The notes: a model not told the origin generated them from the sequence alone. A stretch of 64,000 bases of DNA from Pseudomonas sp. AB6 (GCF_034314105.1 NZ_JAVIWJ010000001.1:4874501-4938500), one strand, 5' to 3'; shown: positions 18,262-26,607, counted from the first letter of the stretch. Program-made: numbers and translations.

Positions 18262-19298
18262 GCACGGATGATGCCGACAGCAACACCTCGCAGTTCATCA
18301 TCTACCAGAGCGAAGACGGCAAAACCCGGCTGGATGTACGCTTTGTCGATGAGACGGTTTGGCTCACCCAGGCCCTGATGGCAGACCTATTCAGCACCAC
18401 GCCAGAAAACGTGCTGATGCACCTGAAGAACATCTTCAGCGAAGGCGAGCTTGATCAAAATGCAACCACTAAGGATTTCTTAGTAGTTCGCCAAGAAGGC
18501 ACGCGCCAGGTAAAGCGCAGCCTCAAGCACTACAACCTGGACGCCATCATCTCTGTGGGATACCGCGTGCAGAGCCACACGGCCACTCGCTTTCGCCAGT
18601 GGGCTACTCGGCAACTGCGTGAATACATCGTCAAAGGCTTTGTGCTCGATGACGAGCGCTTGAAAAACCCCGATCAGCCCTTCGACTACTTCGAAGAGCT
18701 GACGCGGCGCATCCAGGATATTCGCACCAGCGAAAAACGCTTCTACCAGAAGATCACCGATATCTACGCCACCAGCGTCGATTACGACCCCACCCAGGAC
18801 GCCAGCATCAGCTTCTTCAAAACCGTGCAAAACAAGGTGCACTGGGCGATTACCGGGCAAACCGCAGCCGAGCTGATTCACCACCGCGCCGACAGCAGCA
18901 AACCGCATATGGGCCTCACCAACTGGCGCGGTGCAAAAGTGCGCAAGCAGGATATCGCCAACGCCAAGAACTACCTCACGGCAGACGAACTCAGCGCCCT
19001 CAATAACCTGGTCGAGCAGTACTTAGTATTTGCCGAGGGCCAGGCCATGCGCCGCATTCCCATGTCCATGGCCGACTGGGTGAAAAAGCTCGATGGTTTT
19101 CTGACCCTGAACGACCGCGACATTCTCGACAACGCCGGCAAGATCTCCCACGACATGGCCAAACAGCATGCCGAGACGCAGTACGAGCTGTTTCATCAGC
19201 AGCGCCAGCAGCTCGATACCGCTAACGCGGATAAACGCCTTGCCGACCTGAGCCAACTCGCTCACCAGCTATCAGACAAGACCCGCAAAAATGATTGA
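18258..19298 (+). CDS. rhuM: RhuM family protein within the type I operon
   Basis: A 346-residue protein of the RhuM (virulence protein RhuM) family: IYQSEDGKTRLDVRFVDETVWLTQALMADLF at the start, then HYNLDAIISVGYRVQS and FRQWATRQLREYIVKGFVLDDERL. The N-terminal part resembles KilA-N/Bro-type DNA-binding regions. RhuM genes are frequent passengers in type I restriction operons and phages. Their biochemical role is unknown, and the name comes from a Salmonella pathogenicity-island gene. It starts in ATGA overlap with the first hsdM and overlaps the second hsdM by 8 nt, so it is made together with both. Confidence 0.88.
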   Translation: MSTDDADSNTSQFIIYQSEDGKTRLDVRFVDETVWLTQALMADLFSTTPENVLMHLKNIFSEGELDQNATTKDFLVVRQEGTRQVKRSLKHYNLDAIISVGYRVQSHTATRFRQWATRQLREYIVKGFVLDDERLKNPDQPFDYFEELTRRIQDIRTSEKRFYQKITDIYATSVDYDPTQDASISFFKTVQNKVHWAITGQTAAELIHHRADSSKPHMGLTNWRGAKVRKQDIANAKNYLTADELSALNNLVEQYLVFAEGQAMRRIPMSMADWVKKLDGFLTLNDRDILDNAGKISHDMAKQHAETQYELFHQQRQQLDTANADKRLADLSQLAHQLSDKTRKND

Positions 19299-20805
19299 GC
19301 AACAAAAACACCAGGCTTCCCGCCTAGGCAAAAAGAAACTCGAAGACCTGCTCTGGGGAGCCGCCGAGTTTCTCCGCGGGCAGATCGATGCTTCCGACTA
19401 CAAGCAGTACGTGTTTCCGCTGCTGTTCTACAAACGCCTGTCCGACGTTTACCTCGAAGAGTATGTCGAGGCCCTGGAGGTCAGCGAAGGCGACGTGGAC
19501 TACGCGGTTATGCCCATGTTTCACCGCTTCCATATTCCCCAGGAAGCGCGCTGGGAGAAGGTGCGCCACACCAGCAAGAACATCGGCGAAGCGATCCAGA
19601 ATGCCCTGCGCCTGATCGAGACCCACAACGAACGCCTGCACGGCGTATTCGGCGATGCCCAGTGGACGAACAAAGAGCGCCTGCCCGACCACCTGCTGGC
19701 TGACCTGATTCAGCACTTCAGCAAGATCCCTCTGGGCATCAAGTCCGTGGCTCAGGACGACCTCGGCGAAGCCTACGAATACCTGATCAAGAAGTTTGCC
19801 GACGACTCCGGTCACACTGCAGCCGAGTTCTACACCAACCGCACCGTGGTGCACCTGATGACTCGCATCATGGGTTTGAAGCCAAGTGAAACCGCCTACG
19901 ACCCCACCTGCGGCACTGGCGGTATGCTGCTTAACGCGGTGATGGACCTGCGGGACGAAGGTAAGGAATGGCGCAGCGTCAAACTCTATGGTCAGGAAGT
20001 GAACCTGCTCACCTCCGCCATCGCCCGAATGAATATGTTCCTGCACGAGATCGAAGAGTTCGACGTGCTACGCGGCGATACCTTGGCCGAGCCTAAATTT
20101 ATCGAGGGTGATCAACTCAAGCAGTTCGACGTGATCTTCGCCAACCCGCCGTACTCCATCAAAAAATGGAACCGCGACAAGTTCGCCGCCGATCCCTATG
20201 GTCGCAACCTCTATGGCGTACCGCCCCAGGGCTGCGCGGACTACGGCTTTTACACCCATATCATCAAAAGCCTGAAACCCGACACCGGCCGCGCGGCCAT
20301 GCTCTGGCCCCATGGTGTGCTGTTCCGCGATTCGGAGCGGGCCATCCGTAAGCAGGTAATCGAGTCGGATATTATCGAAGCAGTGATCGGCCTTGGCCCC
20401 AATCTGTTCTATAACTCACCGATGGAATCCTGTGTGGTGGTGCTCAACTGCAACAAACCCACTGAGCGCAAAGGCAAGATCTTGTTTGTCAATGGTATTG
20501 AGCATGTCACCCGCGAGCGCGCCCATAGCCGGCTTTCGGATGATGATCTGGCTGTTCTGATTGAAGCCTACTCCGCACCGGACAAGCTGCCGGCCATTAC
20601 CGCGCTAGTGGATATCGAGGCGGTTCGCGAGAACCAGCACAACCTATCGATTCCGCTTTATGTGCAGGCCGTCAGTGACGAGGAAGTGCATGATGTCGAA
20701 CATGCCATTGAAGCCTGGAAAGTCAGCCGAATCCAGTTAAATAAACAGACCAATAAATTATTTACGATCCTCGCAAATCTAGGTTGTGGGGTGGAGAAAA
20801 AATGA
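19291..20805 (+). CDS. hsdM: Type I restriction-modification system methyltransferase subunit, second copy
   Basis: A 504-residue HsdM. Domains in order: N-terminal helical HsdM domain (DLLWGAAEFLRGQIDASDYKQYVFPLLFYKRL), SAM motif DPTCGTGGM, catalytic NPPYS, then a short C-terminal helix (KLFTILANLGCG). It ends in a 4-nt ATGA overlap with hsdS, so this copy is the natural partner of that specificity subunit. Catalytic motifs are complete in both hsdM copies. The genes are not recent duplicates, since their DNA and C-termini differ widely. Confidence 0.94.
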   Translation: MIEQQKHQASRLGKKKLEDLLWGAAEFLRGQIDASDYKQYVFPLLFYKRLSDVYLEEYVEALEVSEGDVDYAVMPMFHRFHIPQEARWEKVRHTSKNIGEAIQNALRLIETHNERLHGVFGDAQWTNKERLPDHLLADLIQHFSKIPLGIKSVAQDDLGEAYEYLIKKFADDSGHTAAEFYTNRTVVHLMTRIMGLKPSETAYDPTCGTGGMLLNAVMDLRDEGKEWRSVKLYGQEVNLLTSAIARMNMFLHEIEEFDVLRGDTLAEPKFIEGDQLKQFDVIFANPPYSIKKWNRDKFAADPYGRNLYGVPPQGCADYGFYTHIIKSLKPDTGRAAMLWPHGVLFRDSERAIRKQVIESDIIEAVIGLGPNLFYNSPMESCVVVLNCNKPTERKGKILFVNGIEHVTRERAHSRLSDDDLAVLIEAYSAPDKLPAITALVDIEAVRENQHNLSIPLYVQAVSDEEVHDVEHAIEAWKVSRIQLNKQTNKLFTILANLGCGVEKK

Positions 20806-22016
20806 GTGGAATTCCTGCAATCAAGTTTGGTGATATTTGTCGAGAGGTAAAAACCAGCACTAAAAATCCAGTCGCAGATGGATATGAACGCTATGTTGGA
20901 TTGGAACACCTAAATACCGGTTCCCTAAATATCGAACGCTGGGGTTCAATTGTAGATGATAAGCCAACATTTACTCGGGTATTTAAAAAGGGCCAGTTGT
21001 TGATTGGTCGTAGGAGAGCTTATTTAAAGAAGGCGGGCGTGGCTGGCTTTGACGGAATTTGTTCGGGAGACATAATTGTTGTCGAGGCTAATCTTGGTAA
21101 TAAGTTTGGGCGCCTGCTTCCATATATTGTTCGGTCAGATCTGTTTTGGGCTTGGGCTGTTAAAACCTCTGCGGGCGGTCTTTCGCCAAGAACAAAATTT
21201 AAAGACTTGGCTGAATTTTATTTTTGCGATTTAGATGAAGGGCTAGTTAGTGTTCTAGAAAAAGCGCTAGATAGTTTGGAACTTGCTCTGAGTGCGTCGC
21301 AATCAACAGAAAATAGTCTTTCGAAGCTATGTGATTCAATAGTAAATAGCGCTACTCGGTTTGGTTTGAGGCACGAACCGCTTAAGAAAAGTGCTCTGGG
21401 CATGACTCCGGAGTCATGGAGTGTATTGCCTTTTAAAGAGGTTTTTGCAATTGACTCAAGAAACGGCTTGTATAAACCTCAAAGTGATTATGGCAGCGGC
21501 TATAAAATGGTGCATATGGGGGAGATGTTTAGAGGTAGAATTGTCGATGACCACGGTATAGAGAACTCGGTAGATGTGAGTGAGAGTGAGTTCAGTTCTT
21601 TCGCTTTAGATAGCGGAGATTTACTGTTTGCTCGCCGATCCTTGGTCAAAGAAGGGGCTGGAGTGTGCTGTATTTACAAGGGTAGAGAGCTTTGTTCGAC
21701 TTTTGAGTCCTCTATAATTAGAGTTAGGGTTGATTTGGAAAGAATCAATCCTGATTACTATAGTTACTTTTTTCGCAGCCGCTTCGGGCGTTGGATTATG
21801 GAAAGAATAATTCAAACTGTAGCAGCGTCAGGCATTACAGGCACTGACTTAAAGAATATGCTTGTTCCTGTTCCGTCGAAAAGTGAGCAGGATGAAATTG
21901 TTAATTTGTTAAATGAAATAACGTTGCTGAATTCGGTTGCCGCTAATGCCAGATCAAGAAGAAATAATTTGTTGAGGGGCTTGGTCTCTCAGCTAGTAAA
22001 TACAGTAGAGGTTTAG
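20802..22016 (+). CDS. hsdS: Type I restriction-modification system specificity subunit
   Basis: A 404-residue HsdS, the only one in the operon. Two target-recognition domains are visible, about residues 1-170 (KFGDICREVKTSTKNP ... SPRTKFKDLAEFYF) and 205-390 (WSVLPFKEVFAIDSRNGLYKPQ ... GITGTDLKNMLVPVPSKSEQDEI). Each is followed by a conserved helical spacer (SALSASQ-type and VAANARSRRNNLLRGL). It decides the bipartite DNA target of the M and R subunits. Codon use is markedly more AT-rich than in the flanking hsdM and hsdR genes, which fits replacement of the specificity gene by recombination. The start at 20802 overlaps hsdM. Confidence 0.9.
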   Translation: MSGIPAIKFGDICREVKTSTKNPVADGYERYVGLEHLNTGSLNIERWGSIVDDKPTFTRVFKKGQLLIGRRRAYLKKAGVAGFDGICSGDIIVVEANLGNKFGRLLPYIVRSDLFWAWAVKTSAGGLSPRTKFKDLAEFYFCDLDEGLVSVLEKALDSLELALSASQSTENSLSKLCDSIVNSATRFGLRHEPLKKSALGMTPESWSVLPFKEVFAIDSRNGLYKPQSDYGSGYKMVHMGEMFRGRIVDDHGIENSVDVSESEFSSFALDSGDLLFARRSLVKEGAGVCCIYKGRELCSTFESSIIRVRVDLERINPDYYSYFFRSRFGRWIMERIIQTVAASGITGTDLKNMLVPVPSKSEQDEIVNLLNEITLLNSVAANARSRRNNLLRGLVSQLVNTVEV

Positions 22017-25000
22017 ATGTTTAACGAGCAAACCGTCACCGAAAATGGAATTATCGACCGTTTAAAAAATTTAAATGGTGTAAAGTGGACTTATTGCAAC
22101 GGCGAGAGCCTGCCCAAGAAAGCGCAGGATATCTTTGTCGATGAGTGGCTAAAAGACGCGTTATGTTCGTTAAACCCTGCTATCAACAAACAACCGGATT
22201 ACGCCGATGAAGTGATCCACAAGCTGCGTGGTGTGCTGTTGGAGGCTCCGCACAGTGGCTTGGTCAGGGCCAACGAAAATTTCCAAGCGTGGCTGCTGGC
22301 CGAAAAAACCTTGGCCTTTGGCGAGAATGGTGAACACGTCACCATCAATCTGATCGACTTCGACAACCTCGACAACAACCACTTTGTGGTGGCCCAGCAG
22401 GTGCACTATGTAGCCGCTGGCGAGGTGTTCTTCGATATCGTGCTGTATGTAAACGGCATCCCGCTGGTGGTAGGTGAAGTGAAAAGCGCCACTCGCCCCA
22501 GTGTCAGTTGGCAAGACGGTGCAGCTGACTTTATGGGCGGCAAGAAGCACTATTGGCAGAATGTGCAGGCTTTCTTCGTGCCCAACCTGCTGTGTTTCGC
22601 CAGTGAGGGCAAAACCTTTGCCTACGGCGCGATCAATGCCCGTGTCAAGGACTGGGGCCCCTGGCACCACACTGATCAGCGCGAAGATATTCCTGCCACC
22701 TTGGCCTCCGTGCTGGCGAGCGCCGAAGGGCTGCTGAACCCGCAAACCCTGCTGCAACTGCTGGCTTCGTTCGCGCTGTTCTCTACCCATAAAACCGGTA
22801 AAGACACGCCGCCCAAACGCATCAAATTGCTGCCGCGTTACCCGCAGTTCGAGACGGCCAAGCAGATTGTCGAGCGGGTCAAGCTGGGTTACCCGAAAAA
22901 AGGCTTGATCTGGCACTTCCAAGGTTCGGGCAAGTCGCTGCTGATGCTCTACGCGGCCAAGATGCTGCGTGCCGACAACGAGCTGAAAAACCCTACCGTG
23001 CTGATCGTTGTCGACCGCCGCGACCTAGACAGCCAGATCAGCGAGACCTTCGGCGGTGCCGATGTGAAAAACCTGATAAAGGTGCAGAGCTGCAAAAAGC
23101 TCGGTGAACATATCGAGCAAGACAGCCGCGGGATTCTGATTACGACCATTTTCAAGTTCAAGGATGTCGAGGTTGATGAACTCAACCCGGATGGCCTGAA
23201 CAATCGCGACAACATCATCGTACTGGTGGATGAAGCCCACCGCACCCAGGAAGGCGGTCTGGGCGAAAAGATGCGCTGGGCGCTACCCAATGCTCACTTC
23301 TACGGCCTGACCGGTACGCCGATCTCCGGCATCGAGCGCAACACCTTCAAGCTGTTCGGCGCCGATGAAGACCCAGGCCGCTATATGAACCGCTACAGCT
23401 ACAAGCAGTCGATCCGCGACGGTGCCACCAATCCGGTTAAGTTCGAGCCCCGTTTAGCCGAATTGCGGGTCGACCGTGAGGCGATCAATGAAGAGTTCGA
23501 GCAACTGGTCAAAGACAACAACCTGGACGAGGACGAAAAATCCGTCCTGTCCAAACGCGCCGGTAAGCTGGCCGTGATGCTCAAGGCACCGAAACGCATG
23601 GAGGCCATCAGCGCCGACATTGCCGAACACTTCACCAGCCATGTGCAGCCGAAAAAGATGAAGGCCATGGTGGTGGTCTATGACCGCGATGCCTGCGTGC
23701 AGATGTATTACCTACTTGGTAACAAGCTGGGTTTCGACGCACTAGAGGTAGTTATGAATCTCGACCAGGCGCCGGTGAAGGATGAGAACGGCAAGCTCAA
23801 CAAGGACTGGAACAAGTGGAAGGAAGAGCTCGATCTACCGATCCAGCAAGCCGACTTTGAGCGCTGGCAGAAATTCGATGGTGAAGAGCAGGCGCAGAAA
23901 AATCTGCTGGAAACCTACAAAGACCCGAAACAGTCCCTGCAATTGCTGATTGTGACCGCCAAGCTGCTGACCGGTTTCGATGCGCCGATCTGCTATTGCA
24001 TGTACCTGGATAAACCGCTGCGCGACCACACCTTGTTGCAGGCCATGTGCCGCACCAACCGCCTGTACGAGGCGGACGGGGTGGTCAAGCGTATGGGCCT
24101 GATCATCGATTATCTGGGTGTATTCGAAAACCTGCGCACGGCGCTGGCCTATAACCCGGAAGAGATCGACGGGATTGTCGAAGGAATCGAGAAATTCAAG
24201 GAATTGCTGCCAGAGCAGTTGAAGCTGTGTCTGGCCTTCTTCCCGAACGTGGACCGCACCCTGGCAGGTTTCGACGGTATCCTGGCCGCACAGGAATGCT
24301 TGCCGGACAATAAAAACCGCGATGAGTTTGCAGCAGCCTTTGGCGTGCTGGCCAAACTCTGGACGGCCATCAACCCCGACCCTTTCCTGACACCCTACCG
24401 CCAGGATTACAAATGGTTGGCGCAAATCTATGAATCAGTACGCCCGGTTGGTCAAACGGGGGCGCTGGTCTGGGCCGCGTTAGGGCCCGAGACCATCAAG
24501 ATGATTCACGAGCACACCGATATCAGTCGCATACGCGATGACATCGATGAGCTAATCATGGATGAACACGCAATCTTCACCCTGACCGAGAAAGAGCAGG
24601 AAAAACGTGCCCGCCGACTGGAAATAGACTTAATGGGGCGTCTGCGCGGCCATGGCGAGGCTGTGTTCGTCGAGCTGGGCGAGCGCCTGGAGAAACTGCG
24701 CCGAGAATATGAAGCGGGTGTAATCAAGGCCATCGACTGGCTCAAGGGCCTATTGGATGCCGCCAAAGATACGGTGCAGGCCGAGCGTGAAACCGGTGAC
24801 CCTGTGGTAACGGAGGCAGACAACAAGCAGGCGCTGACCAAACTCTTCCTGGAAACCCGCCCGGAAACAACGCCGAAGCTGATTGGTGATGTGGTTGAGC
24901 AGATCGATAAAATTGTGAACGCTACCCGCTTTGAGGGCTGGCAGAACTCCAACAGTGGCCCACGCGAAATCCAGAAAGCACTCATGCTGACCTTGGCGCA

Positions 25001-25067
25001 GTTTGGCCTAAGCAAAGACAAGGACCTGTTTGAGAGGGCATACGCCTATATTGAAGAACATTACTAA
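22017..25067 (+). CDS. hsdR: Type I restriction-modification system restriction subunit
   Basis: A 1016-residue HsdR, which translocates DNA and cuts it away from the recognition site when the target is unmethylated. The N-terminal PD-(D/E)XK nuclease is visible as FFDIVLYVNGIPLVVGEVKS (D140, E154, K156). The helicase motor has Walker A QGSGKS (about residues 302-307) and DEAH (about 405-408), followed by motifs III to VI in VAKL-type and RTNRLY segments. The C-terminal part, helical, binds the M2S core. It starts directly after the hsdS stop. Length and motifs are complete. Confidence 0.95.
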   Translation: MFNEQTVTENGIIDRLKNLNGVKWTYCNGESLPKKAQDIFVDEWLKDALCSLNPAINKQPDYADEVIHKLRGVLLEAPHSGLVRANENFQAWLLAEKTLAFGENGEHVTINLIDFDNLDNNHFVVAQQVHYVAAGEVFFDIVLYVNGIPLVVGEVKSATRPSVSWQDGAADFMGGKKHYWQNVQAFFVPNLLCFASEGKTFAYGAINARVKDWGPWHHTDQREDIPATLASVLASAEGLLNPQTLLQLLASFALFSTHKTGKDTPPKRIKLLPRYPQFETAKQIVERVKLGYPKKGLIWHFQGSGKSLLMLYAAKMLRADNELKNPTVLIVVDRRDLDSQISETFGGADVKNLIKVQSCKKLGEHIEQDSRGILITTIFKFKDVEVDELNPDGLNNRDNIIVLVDEAHRTQEGGLGEKMRWALPNAHFYGLTGTPISGIERNTFKLFGADEDPGRYMNRYSYKQSIRDGATNPVKFEPRLAELRVDREAINEEFEQLVKDNNLDEDEKSVLSKRAGKLAVMLKAPKRMEAISADIAEHFTSHVQPKKMKAMVVVYDRDACVQMYYLLGNKLGFDALEVVMNLDQAPVKDENGKLNKDWNKWKEELDLPIQQADFERWQKFDGEEQAQKNLLETYKDPKQSLQLLIVTAKLLTGFDAPICYCMYLDKPLRDHTLLQAMCRTNRLYEADGVVKRMGLIIDYLGVFENLRTALAYNPEEIDGIVEGIEKFKELLPEQLKLCLAFFPNVDRTLAGFDGILAAQECLPDNKNRDEFAAAFGVLAKLWTAINPDPFLTPYRQDYKWLAQIYESVRPVGQTGALVWAALGPETIKMIHEHTDISRIRDDIDELIMDEHAIFTLTEKEQEKRARRLEIDLMGRLRGHGEAVFVELGERLEKLRREYEAGVIKAIDWLKGLLDAAKDTVQAERETGDPVVTEADNKQALTKLFLETRPETTPKLIGDVVEQIDKIVNATRFEGWQNSNSGPREIQKALMLTLAQFGLSKDKDLFERAYAYIEEHY

Positions 25068-25103
25068 GTCGATGATGACGTACGGCCGTGCGATGAAGTT
25101 AGC

Positions 25104-25147
25104 TAAGCGCCCCCACCTTGAAGACGGTGGGATTTAGGAAGCGCTTA
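25104..25147. repeat. Nested hairpin after hsdR
   Basis: An outer TAAGCGC/GCGCTTA pair encloses CCCACC-TTGAAGAC-GGTGGG. It lies 37 nt after the hsdR stop and could end the operon transcript. The form also recalls the hairpin ends of IS200/IS605 elements, but no transposase is present. Confidence 0.5.
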
Positions 25148-25170
25148 CATTGCATCGACGAAATGCATGC

Positions 25171-25467
25171 TTACATCTGCTTTGAGGCGCAGCTTTGGGT
25201 CACAACTGGCAGTTTCGACCCAAAGCTGCGCTTCACGAAGAAAGACGCGTAAGCCTCCCCGACCACCACGCCCGCTTTGAACGAGTAAAAGGGCGTTTTC
25301 TGATTGAGAGAGGGCTTTTTGCCATTGGAAACAGGCACTTCAAGCATCGACCCATTGCTCCTGACTCGGAGCTGAAGGCCGTCACCATCGCTGAGGACGT
25401 AATCCTTGTCTTTTGCCTTGACTGCCTTGAGCTGGCGGTCGGAAAGGCGAAGGTCTGGAGCAGGCAT
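25171..25467 (-). pseudogene. Truncated P4-type tyrosine integrase
   Basis: From the ATG at 25467 the protein reads MPAPDLRLSDRQLKAVKAKD, then KDYVLSDGDGLQLRV. This is the N-terminal arm-binding domain (DUF4102 type) of P4-like integrases. Homology fades after about residue 43 (GSMLEV), and a stop follows at about 98 residues. The core-binding and catalytic domains (R..HRY) are missing. Position and orientation next to ssrA fit the integrase that inserted the island, now inactivated by deletion. The longer upstream ORF to 25617 is not the gene start. Confidence 0.72.
25187..25231. repeat. Perfect 15-bp inverted repeat downstream of hsdR
   Basis: GCGCAGCTTTGGGTC at 25187-25201 and its exact complement at 25217-25231, with a 15-nt loop. 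The stem extends to 18 positions with one G-T pair. It lies inside the broken end of the integrase remnant and has no T-run, so its function is unknown. Confidence 0.7.
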
Positions 25468-25487
25468 GAGAGCTACCTCTGACACCG

Positions 25488-25542
25488 TTTTGGTATTCCA
25501 AAAAATAGCACCGGATGGCTTGGAATACCATTTGGAATACCC
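25488..25542. repeat. Cluster of integrase arm-type repeats, right end
   Basis: Three copies of a TTGGAATACC-type element: one inverted (TTGGTATTCCAA, 25490-25501) and two direct (25520-25542). They lie just upstream of the integrase start and match 16431-16449 at the other end. They probably bound integrase or its regulator. Confidence 0.5.
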
Positions 25543-25614
25543 AAACGGCTGGAACTCAAAAAACCTCTCCAGCGCCCAGTAGCGCTTAAACCCTTGATTT
25601 TGCTGGATTTCAGG

Positions 25615-25643
25615 CACAAAAAAAGACGTCCGTGGACGTCTTT
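25615..25643 (-). terminator. Present ssrA terminator, island-borne
   Basis: A perfect 10-bp stem AAAGACGTCC/GGACGTCTTT followed on the minus strand by seven T, starting 12 nt beyond the tmRNA 3' end. It replaces the original terminator now at 16315-16346. Confidence 0.85.
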
Positions 25644-25654
25644 AGTTGATCAAA

Positions 25655-26054
25655 TGGTGGAGCCGGGGGGATTTGAACCCCCGTCCGCCAGTACTCCGCT
25701 GTCGGTACTACATGCGTAGCCATATCTATTAATTTAACCCTCAGCGGCCCGATTGGCAGGGTGCATTGGGTGAGTTGTGTAAGTTTTAGCCGCTTCGTCC
25801 ACAACGTACTGCACGGCGATCCTGTTCTGCATGACAATCACTTCGAGTTTACAGGCATCCTCTAGTGATTGCTGGTACCGAAGTAACCAGAAGCTCAGGC
25901 TCTAGTCGTCGCAATTAAGCGGCGAGTGCGAATTCCTGGCCGTAGTTTTCGTCATTGGCAACTATAAAAGTTGCAACAGTGGATTTACGAGTTCTGTTAC
26001 CAACTCGGCATGCACCTAAAGTTTCGCGACCAGCGTCGAATCCTAATCGGCCCC
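25655..26054 (-). ncRNA. ssrA: Transfer-messenger RNA (tmRNA)
   Basis: A 400-nt tmRNA. The 5' end reads GGGGCCGATTAGGATTCGAC and the 3' end is the tRNA-like ...GGTTCAAATCCCCCCGGCTCCACCA part, both diagnostic. The tag reading frame at 25915-25959 (minus strand) encodes ANDENYGQEFALAA followed by TAA. With SmpB (encoded at 35.6-36.1 kb) it rescues stalled ribosomes and marks the nascent protein for proteolysis. The 3' terminal bases double as the attachment site of the neighbouring island, and the gene remains intact. Confidence 0.98.
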
Positions 26055-26135
26055 GATAGCAACCGCGTGAGCAGTCAAGCGGAGGAGTCTACCCGAATGA
26101 ACGGAGTCCGTCGACCTCCTGTCTAGTGCGGCGCT

Positions 26136-26162
26136 GAAAAACAGGCCAGCCAAAGGCTGGCC
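26136..26162 (-). terminator. Terminator of the small exported protein gene
   Basis: Stem GGCCAGCC/GGCTGGCC with a 3-nt loop, followed on the minus strand by TGTTTTT. Confidence 0.85.
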
Positions 26163-26179
26163 GTGTGCGTGTGCTCAAA

Positions 26180-26470
26180 TTACTTCGAGCCGCCGCCTTC
26201 GCCATTACCGGTATCGGTTTTGTCGTTTTGTTCGATTGCTTTGGTAGTGAGTTCTATACATTTCTTCTCATCACCCGCCTTGTGGGCGGCCATGGCCGAC
26301 TTCTGAGTTTCCTCAAGATTCATCTTCTCGTCATTACCCAGGTTAGTGCTCGACGACAAGCTGTCCTTGATGGTCTGCAGGTTCGCTCCGCACAGGTCTT
26401 CAGCGGCAAATACCGGCGAAGCCAACAGTGCGGCAGTGAGGAACAACCCCGTGAGTACGGTACGCTTCAT
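26180..26470 (-). CDS. Small exported two-cysteine protein (paralogue B)
   Basis: A 96-residue protein with a signal peptide (MKRTVLTGLFLTAALLASPVFA) and a helical mature part with two cysteines (DLCGANLQ and KKCIELTTKAIEQ), ending in a glycine-rich tail. It shares MKR.VL.GLFLTA, LC..NLQ and C I.LTT.A with the protein at 5498-5770. Probably periplasmic with one disulfide. It has AGGAGA upstream and its own terminator. Function unknown. The two paralogues lie on either side of the CRISPR and island region in the same orientation. Confidence 0.8.
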   Translation of the reverse strand: MKRTVLTGLFLTAALLASPVFAAEDLCGANLQTIKDSLSSSTNLGNDEKMNLEETQKSAMAAHKAGDEKKCIELTTKAIEQNDKTDTGNGEGGGSK

Positions 26471-26607
26471 GTGTATCTCCTAAGCCTGTGGACTCGGAAT
26501 CACCGGTCGATGAGGCCCGTCCGAGGTCTGTGATAAGCCCGTTCGTAACGGGCCTACAGAAATGGACTGTTGCGGTTCACAGGGGTTCTATTATTTCTGC
26601 TATCTCA

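Larger units (their letters stand above)
16355..25677. mobile_element. Genomic island inserted at the 3' end of ssrA
   Basis: The left border has TGGTGGAGCCGGGG-TA-ATTTGAA (16355-16377). It repeats the last 23 bases of tmRNA (25655-25677) with two mismatches and in the same orientation. Between them are a type I restriction-modification operon and, next to ssrA, the N-terminal remains of a P4-type tyrosine integrase. The 3' end of ssrA is a well-known target for such integrases. With the integrase truncated and the left repeat decayed, the island is probably fixed. Confidence 0.8.

Noticed and set aside
25195..25482. Plus-strand ORF of 95 codons in the island end
   Set aside because: It is the complement of the integrase remnant and has no protein-like features of its own.
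25610..25837. ORF of 75 codons over the ssrA 3' half
   Set aside because: Shadow of tmRNA; the RNA gene explains the sequence.
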